Positions 57,850 to 64,000 of a DNA stretch of 64,000 bases are shown here, in pieces (position 1 is the stretch's first letter; each line of letters begins with the position of its first letter). Below the pieces are notes generated by a model. It was given only the letters and a program-made list of their open reading frames with translations, was not told where the DNA came from and searched no databases. Source of the stretch: Hofstenia miamia (lineage: Eukaryota; Xenacoelomorpha; Acoela); NCBI GenBank assembly GCA_004352715.1, contig SCFE01000113.1, positions 1,354,466 to 1,418,465 on the forward strand, in the 5' to 3' direction. Position numbers and translations under genes: made by a program.

Positions 57850-59520
57850 TCACGACGTTTCTACAAGAGCTTAAAGTTATCCAGATACAAGTGGGCAGTC
57901 ATTAAATAATTTCAGAGCAAAAAAATGGAATCATATAATAGAGCTTAGAACTAATCAAGAAATGGTAAGTGAGTCTAAGGAAATTGCACATGAAATAAGC
58001 ATCAGTTTTAAAGAACTCGGTCGTTTTAAAGGTCCGTCTTCAGAAAAGGGTGAAAGTGATAATTTCAAATTTCATTTAAAATATATGAATTGAAAAGTTC
58101 AAAAAAAGCTATTGCAAAAATAAAGTGGAACATCAGGTATATCTGCGTTCATAATAAAGAAATACGCGAGATGATTTGAATAGTATTTACTATTCGTATA
58201 TAATTTTTCAATACATACAAACACGTTTGCTAGTTCTAAAATCTGTCGAAATTATAGTCCTATTGCTGTCACCAACTAAGAATCAAAGGTTTTTCAAAAA
58301 CTCCCTAGTAAACATATAACTTATTATCTGAATAATAACAACATCTTCATGAAAAATCCATTTTGACTTGGTGAAAAAGTTGGCAGAATTGACGCTAGTT
58401 ATCTATCACGGAAAATATCAGAAATGATTAGAACAACGGCCTGACAATGCAATTGCAGTTTAAACTTGAGCAAAGCCTTCGATAGTCTGAATTATACGAT
58501 TCTGAAATATAAATTTAAAAAATGGTCTTGATAATGATGTCAGATTATTGATAAATAGTTTTCTAACTAATAGAATATATTCAATATATAAAGAGTGATA
58601 AAGGCGTTCCAAAGGGAACAGTCCTGAGCCCCATATTGTTTAACCTAAATATAAACGACACAAACAATTGTATTAATAGTAGTCGTAAAGTGCTACAATA
58701 CGCAAGTATGTTGTACAAATGTCAGTCCTATATTTGCAGCAAATAATCTACAGCAGAACATAGTAAACTCCAGGCGTTCTTCATTAAAAAAACTCACTTA
58801 AAATGGTGAAATACACAGTTCATATTTACTAGTAGAAATCTAAGAGATGTCTCTAAAAATATCGAGCTCAATTTTGCGGAAGAAGTCCAATAAAGAAAAG
58901 CAGTAGCATTACATATCTTGCGGTGAAATTAGAAGAATACGTTCAATTTAAAGAATTTGTAAATATGGAAGATCATGAAAATGGCAGCTGGAATCCTTTA
59001 TTTAAAACAGTTAAGACCAATCATCCAGAGAATCCAAAGAAAAGAAGTACTAAATGCCTTCATAACCCCCAACTCAGTTACGATTCCATGCCATTGAATG
59101 GTATACAATTACGACGTATCACAACAAAGAGCGAATAAATAACAGTTCAAACGTCAACAAACCAGAGTTAAGTTGAAACACCACAAAATATCAGCACCTA
59201 AATGTTTATGCAACATCTAAGTTTCAAAATTCTATAAACAAATAAACATGAAAAACACTAAAAGTCTAGAAAACAACAAATTCACCATAAATTTAAGAAC
59301 AAATGTATTTTGAAACATCAAACCAAGCATTCGTATAACGTATCAACGATCTCTACATGGAAAAGCCTCGCCAATGATATAAAAACCGCTGATTCTGTAA
59401 TCAAATTTAAAAAAACTAGTTAAACAGAACTTATTAAACAAACAACATCAAGTAGGAATATCTAAGAGACTAAACTTGTTTGGAGAAAATTTAATAATAT
59501 AGTTTAAATTTTTTTATAAT
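57850..59520 (+). mobile_element. LINE remnant, RT and C-terminus, heavily decayed
   Basis: Plus-strand blocks in order across frames and stops: an SGISAFIIKKYAR block near 58140-58170, NYSPIAVTN (58,245-58,280; family NYRPIsvl), NLSKAFDSLNYTIL (about 58,465-58,505, RT motif A), GVPKGTVLSPILFNL (about 58,600-58,645, motif B), LQYASMLYK where YADD should stand (motif C destroyed), then STWKSLANDI (59,350-59,385), the LINE C-terminal (R)xWNxLPxxI block. Related in organisation to the relics at 9.2, 30.4, 31.5 and 53.9 kb. Confidence 0.75.
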
Positions 59521-60585
59521 TGTAAGTATGTGTATGTTTTAACTGTGTTTTATATTTTTTAAATTATATCCCAATTTTTAAATAGTACATATTTTTATAT
59601 ACGAAAATTACAAGCAAACATAGGTTAGTTAATGTATCTTTACAAAAGTTAACGTTCATAATTCGCAGTTCAGTTTTTGACTATGTCTTAAACCTTCTCC
59701 TCTTCTGAAATTTTCTTGACGTAAGCGAACTAATTTCCGCAGATGGTAGAGAAAAGAGATAATAACTTATTTAATTTTTGAAATATTTAATTACGAATAG
59801 GTGAGCAAGTGTTCCATTTACTCTAAAGAAAAAGTAATTTTTGCCGTTCCTCTAAAGTTGAAAAATCAAGATTAGGGTTAAGAATAAAAATAAATAATTT
59901 GCTTTTGATGAAATTACTTTGGTCATTCTCCATATTATATATAAAATCAATATCCAAGAAATAACGTGATACTCCGCCTTATATGTATATATTACAAAAA
60001 TTAAAAGTGTGTGGGGTGTGGGGAACTGCATAGAGCGAAAGAAACATTATGCATATTGAATTACAATGAAGGTGATCTCAAATATTTGGAACCAGACCTA
60101 AATTTGTTGGCTTAGTTTCATTAAGCCGGTTTTAAGATAAAAATTATCATTATTAATTGGTCAGTTAGGACTTAAAATTTTTTCAAGAAAGCGTCACATT
60201 GTAGGAATACCTGGGTTACTCTAGGTTAAAGCTTTAATGACTACAGTTGATATCTTATGTATGAGATTTTTGTTCACTACAAAATAGGACAATTAATTTC
60301 AATTTTAAAGAATAATAACTAAGTGTACATGAAACAAATTACAACTATAAACTTTAACAAAACAGCTACAGTAAATATTAGAAATGACTTACTGCTAGTG
60401 CGATTGGATTATCATCGTCATCTGTAATATAATTACATTTAGTTCGCTTCTCAGAAGGATATGCGAATCGTTGATAACTTTTAATGGTTCTCTGGATATC
60501 TAATGGAAGCTTTTCACAGAGCATTTCACAGAGCTTTTCACAGGCTATTTGCCTGTTTATTATACAGTTTAATTAGATTACAGTT
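59521..60585. other. Spacer and possible 5' region of the following LINE
   Basis: AT-rich. Just before the ORF1 ATG is a short near-tandem set of TTTCACAGAGC units (about 60512-60543). Confidence 0.45.
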
Positions 60586-61217
60586 ATGCCTCCAATTTCG
60601 CGGTCCGTCCTTAAAAATTTGAACGATGGCCAGTTTACCTCTGCTGTTGCTGGTCTGAAGAAAGACGCCATCATTCCGTAGTTGCGCCAAGCTGTTACTT
60701 CTCTCTCTACCTCGAGCCCCTCCTCCAATGATGGTTCTGGTGTCATATCATCCTTTTCTGAATCCCTCACAAAGCTTTCCTCCGATGTTTCCTGTCTACA
60801 ATCTCAAATGTTTTCCTACAATGCTGCTGGATCACGTACTGTCTCATCTCTCCCCAATCGTCCTGCTCCAAGTTTCACACCCGCGCTTGCTCCTTCTGCT
60901 CTACCGCATCCTCCTAAGCAGTCTATCCCTTCATCTACTAACCGTAATCGTCCTCGTCCAGTTTTTGGTTCTAGTGCTTCCTGCCGTCTCCCTGCTATTC
61001 CAATTAGTTCACTTCCGCCGCCTCCCCGCAAAGCGCATATCTATATTGGCAGTTTTGCTTTCTCTGTGTCCACCTCCGATGTTGTTGATCACCTTCGTTC
61101 CTCCTCTCTTCAATTTGATGATGTCCTTTCCATTCCTCCACGTCCTGACTCTCCATTTGTATCCTTCCATGTTGTCTGCGATCAAGAGTCTCATCTTGCA
61201 CTCATGAATCCTGATGT
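60586..61217 (+). pseudogene. LINE ORF1 (Ser/Pro-rich, RRM-like end), stop-interrupted
   Basis: The frame starts at ATG 60586 (MPPISRSVLKNLNDG) and has an in-frame TAG at 60679-60681. Reading continues open from 60682 to the gap. It is Ser/Pro-rich at first, then basic, then AHIYIGSFAFSVSTSDVVDH, which has the look of an RRM-type RNP strand (h-x-h-G-x-h) as found in the RNA-binding ORF1 proteins of some LINEs. Composition is C/T-rich and less AT-rich than the rest of the window, pointing to a younger or separately evolving element. A nucleic-acid-binding ORF1 followed by endonuclease/RT fits LINE order. The stop makes this copy defective unless it is read through. Confidence 0.6.
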
Positions 61218-61972
61218 NNNNNNNNNNNNNNNNNNNNNNNNNNNNNNNNNNNNNNNNNNNNNNNNNNNNNNNNNNNNNNNNNNNNNNNNNNNNNNNNNNN
61301 NNNNNNNNNNNNNNNNNNNNNNNNNNNNNNNNNNNNNNNNNNNNNNNNNNNNNNNNNNNNNNNNNNNNNNNNNNNNNNNNNNNNNNNNNNNNNNNNNNNN
61401 NNNNNNNNNNNNNNNNNNNNNNNNNNNNNNNNNNNNNNNNNNNNNNNNNNNNNNNNNNNNNNNNNNNNNNNNNNNNNNNNNNNNNNNNNNNNNNNNNNNN
61501 NNNNNNNNNNNNNNNNNNNNNNNNNNNNNNNNNNNNNNNNNNNNNNNNNNNNNNNNNNNNNNNNNNNNNNNNNNNNNNNNNNNNNNNNNNNNNNNNNNNN
61601 NNNNNNNNNNNNNNNNNNNNNNNNNNNNNNNNNNNNNNNNNNNNNNNNNNNNNNNNNNNNNNNNNNNNNNNNNNNNNNNNNNNNNNNNNNNNNNNNNNNN
61701 NNNNNNNNNNNNNNNNNNNNNNNNNNNNNNNNNNNNNNNNNNNNNNNNNNNNNNNNNNNNNNNNNNNNNNNNNNNNNNNNNNNNNNNNNNNNNNNNNNNN
61801 NNNNNNNNNNNNNNNNNNNNNNNNNNNNNNNNNNNNNNNNNNNNNNNNNNNNNNNNNNNNNNNNNNNNNNNNNNNNNNNNNNNNNNNNNNNNNNNNNNNN
61901 NNNNNNNNNNNNNNNNNNNNNNNNNNNNNNNNNNNNNNNNNNNNNNNNNNNNNNNNNNNNNNNNNNNNNNNN
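61218..61972. other. Assembly gap (755 N) inside the LINE
   Basis: Would hold the end of ORF1 and the start of the ORF2 endonuclease. Long frames reported through it are artefacts of N translation, although the flanks on both sides are real coding DNA. Confidence 0.99.
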
Positions 61973-63406
61973 GCTGTTGTTCTCAGTGACCATGTTGTTT
62001 CTCTGCTCTGCGTTTGCAAACCCCCTTCGAGTAGTGCCTTTCGTATTCCCATTGCTGATTTATCATCTATGTTTGAGTCTTTTCATGAACAGTCTATCTC
62101 CCTCTCTCGTCATCTTGGCTTTTCCATTCGTCCTCATTTTCTTGTTTGTGGTGACTTCAATCTTCCTAATGTCTGCTGGAATGCGTTCGACTCTACTGAC
62201 ACTTATGAATCTGCAGTTTTAGATGTTTTTGCTTGCTATTCTCTTGAACAACTTGTATTTTCTCCTACTTCCAGCTTGATTTGGTTCCCGTGCTCTCACC
62301 CCGATTACATATTCGACATATCTGTGATCCCTGTTCCTGTTAAGCTGTCAGATCACTCATTCGTCTGCTTCAATCTGTCTGTCAACTCTACTTCTCTATC
62401 TGCTTATCCGGCTGCTCCACAATATGCTCGATTTAACAGTGACTTTCTATCACTTAATGCTGCTCTCTCATCTTCGCTCCCCGTTTTTAGTGATTCCTTT
62501 ACAGTTGATGATTGGTTCACTTTCTTACATCAAGTTATTTCTTCTCGTCGGCGGAAAAAGCGTGCTTCTCTTCCTTTCTATTTTTCGTCCCTTACTGTGC
62601 ACTCCTTGAATAAATTGAAGTCTTACAAACGGCATTCTGGTAGTACTGCTTCTCCGAAGCTTGCTTCTCTCACAGAAGATGTTATCAATTTTATGGAACT
62701 TGACAAAGTCTCTTTTCTGTCCAGCTTCTCGACTCGTCTATCTCTTCTCCTGTCTCCGTTACTAGTGATGCCCCTCAAGGCTCAGTGTTTGCTGTTCTTT
62801 TCTTCCTCGTTGCCATTAACGACCTCCTTCATTCTGTTCTCAACTCGTCTTGCCTGTTGTATGTCAACGACACTGCGATTTTTTATTTTGGCTGATCTTT
62901 TGCTTCTAACATTGCTTCTGATCTTGAGCAATTGTCTACTTGTGCCTTATTCAACCATCTTGATTTTAGCACTACCAAGAGATGTGCTGGTATTTCCTTT
63001 TCTGTGTCTCCCCCTTCTGATTTGCCTCTATCTGTGAATTTTGCTCCTCATCACACTCACCTTGGAGTTCAACTTGCTGCCAACTTAAATTGGACTGGAC
63101 CTCCCCAAAGCTAATTCCTCGCTATTTGCCCTTTTCCGTAATGTTTCTTTTAATACCTCGTCCACTGTGAAACTCTCTTTATTCAAGTCCATTCCTCATG
63201 CCATTCTTCTGTACGCGTCTCCCTGTTGATTGCCTTCTCGTGCTTAGTTCCACTCCATGGAACGTCTCCAGAAACGTGCTTTCAAATGGATTTCCCCTTT
63301 GGCATATAAAGACGCTATGCTGAAATTCTCCACTCCCCGCTGTCACTCTACTTCCATGCCTGTGATCGCCTCCCGTTCAATCGACTGCTTACTCGTAAAT
63401 TGGATC
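61973..63406 (+). pseudogene. LINE ORF2: APE endonuclease, then truncated reverse transcriptase
   Basis: From the gap: VVSLLCVCKPPSSS, then FLVCGDFNLPNVCWN (endonuclease GDFNxPxxxW block) and VKLSDHSFVCFNL (SDH catalytic block); open to about 62740. Without the N-terminal RT blocks the sequence moves straight to PQGSVFAVLFF (RT motif B, other frame) and YVNDTAIFYF (motif C), so several hundred bp of RT are deleted. The usual DD is ND here. Then CAGISFSV, HTHLGVQLAANLNW and MERLQKRAFKWI (63,257 on) give the thumb/linker. The copy is inactive. It ends at the foreign motif at 63407. Confidence 0.8.
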
Positions 63407-63499
63407 CAGAGGCGCACCCAGAGGGGGGGGGGACGTTCCCCCCCTCAACAGAGCAGAGCTGCTTGCATTCCTCATGAAATATTTGTCTGGAACTAGTGG
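63407..63499. mobile_element. hAT-like end with G-run/C-run inverted repeat
   Basis: CAGAGGCGCACCCAGAGGGG interrupts the LINE; a run of about ten G, then ACGT, then seven C forms a near-perfect inverted repeat (63422-63445). At about 63494 CTAGTGGCGTAAGCAAGG looks like another MITE end. No pair could be defined. Confidence 0.5.
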
Positions 63500-64000
63500 C
63501 GTAAGCAAGGTGTCGAATGTCTCTCAGTCAGATTTTCAAAACGGCCTTTGACTGTTTAAATAAAAATATTTTTGGTAAAAGATATTAAAAAATTATAAAC
63601 TAAGGTGATGAAATGCATTTCTTAGCGTCGAATTCATCAATATTATGGCGGAGATATTCCCCTGGTGTAAAACCCTGCTCACTGCCCACCTATAATAACC
63701 ATAGTATATAATATGTATTGGCTCTTTTCTATGTCTGCAGGGGTAGACAATATTAAATTGATGTTGCAATTAATGCAATAATTGGAAATTAATTAACCTA
63801 TTGAATACTTTACAAATTATTGAAATATATAAATTATTTATGATTCACTTAAATCTTCCTGAAATATGTAATCAATTTCTGATTCCAGAAGCATTATTAT
63901 CCTGTCTAGTAAAGTTATATAGTATTGGCTGTTGAGTGTACTGCTCAATTTGATGACCAAAAAATATATCATGCTTCTACCACCCAATTCAATGTTTTAT
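63500..64000. other. No gene recognised
   Basis: AT-rich to the window end. Confidence 0.5.

Noticed and set aside
60728-61207. 159-codon hydrophobic plus-strand frame
   Set aside because: Shadow of LINE ORF1 in another frame; Leu-rich because the DNA is C/T-rich.
1-64000. tRNA, rRNA and riboswitch-like structures
   Set aside because: No stretch with convincing tRNA A/B boxes plus cloverleaf or rRNA similarity was seen by eye; a covariance-model search would be needed to exclude small RNAs.

Overview
This window is AT-rich nuclear DNA from an animal, most likely an invertebrate. The evidence is a multi-exon gene with consensus GT/AG introns that encodes the dimerization half of a Rel/NF-kB homology region, together with metazoan-type transposons: Ty3/gypsy, APE-type LINEs, restriction-like-endonuclease LINEs, a Penelope-like element, hAT, Tc1/mariner and pogo-like elements. 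No bacterial operon, CRISPR array, rRNA or convincing tRNA gene was seen. The species cannot be named from the sequence. Six N gaps and one single-base N interrupt the assembly; two gaps are exactly 1000 N, so their size is probably nominal.

Layout. 1-848: frameshifted 3' end of a gypsy-type pol gene and a possible LTR start. 2.0-2.8 kb: a GC-rich inverted repeat and a worn LINE endonuclease fragment. 3.6-17.6 kb: the only host gene I can support. Three short exons (3589-3792, 4543-4675, 4910-4978) are separated by about 12.5 kb from a terminal exon (17478-17602). All splice phases agree and give a 176-residue C-terminus ending in an acidic tail. The long intron holds a mariner relic, an inverted-repeat element, LINE pieces and two copies (A, B) of a zinc-finger-encoding repeat. 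18.9-25.9 kb: a TA-flanked MITE, a mariner transposase relic, a hAT transposase relic and opposed mariner-type fragments. 27.0-29.4 kb: a third, inverted and permuted copy (C) of the zinc-finger repeat, then the 3' end of a restriction-like-endonuclease LINE. 30.4-36.3 kb: LINE and Penelope-like relics. 36.8-41.2 kb: two inverted copies of one hAT MITE (one nested in a microsatellite), a pogo-like MITE and a TA-flanked MITE. 42.2-52.5 kb: further inverted-repeat elements, including a 2.2-kb hAT element with a perfect 8-bp target duplication. 53.9-63.5 kb: three LINE relics; the last is less AT-rich and keeps parts of ORF1 and ORF2.

Apart from the Rel-type gene, almost everything recognisable is mobile DNA, mostly decayed. 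The most interesting items are the short-tailed Rel/NF-kB-type protein with its transposon-filled last intron, and the unclassified zinc-finger repeat: two copies keep a 160-codon frame almost unchanged, and a third shows a unit-end-to-unit-start junction. All homology statements come from reading motifs by eye, not from a search.
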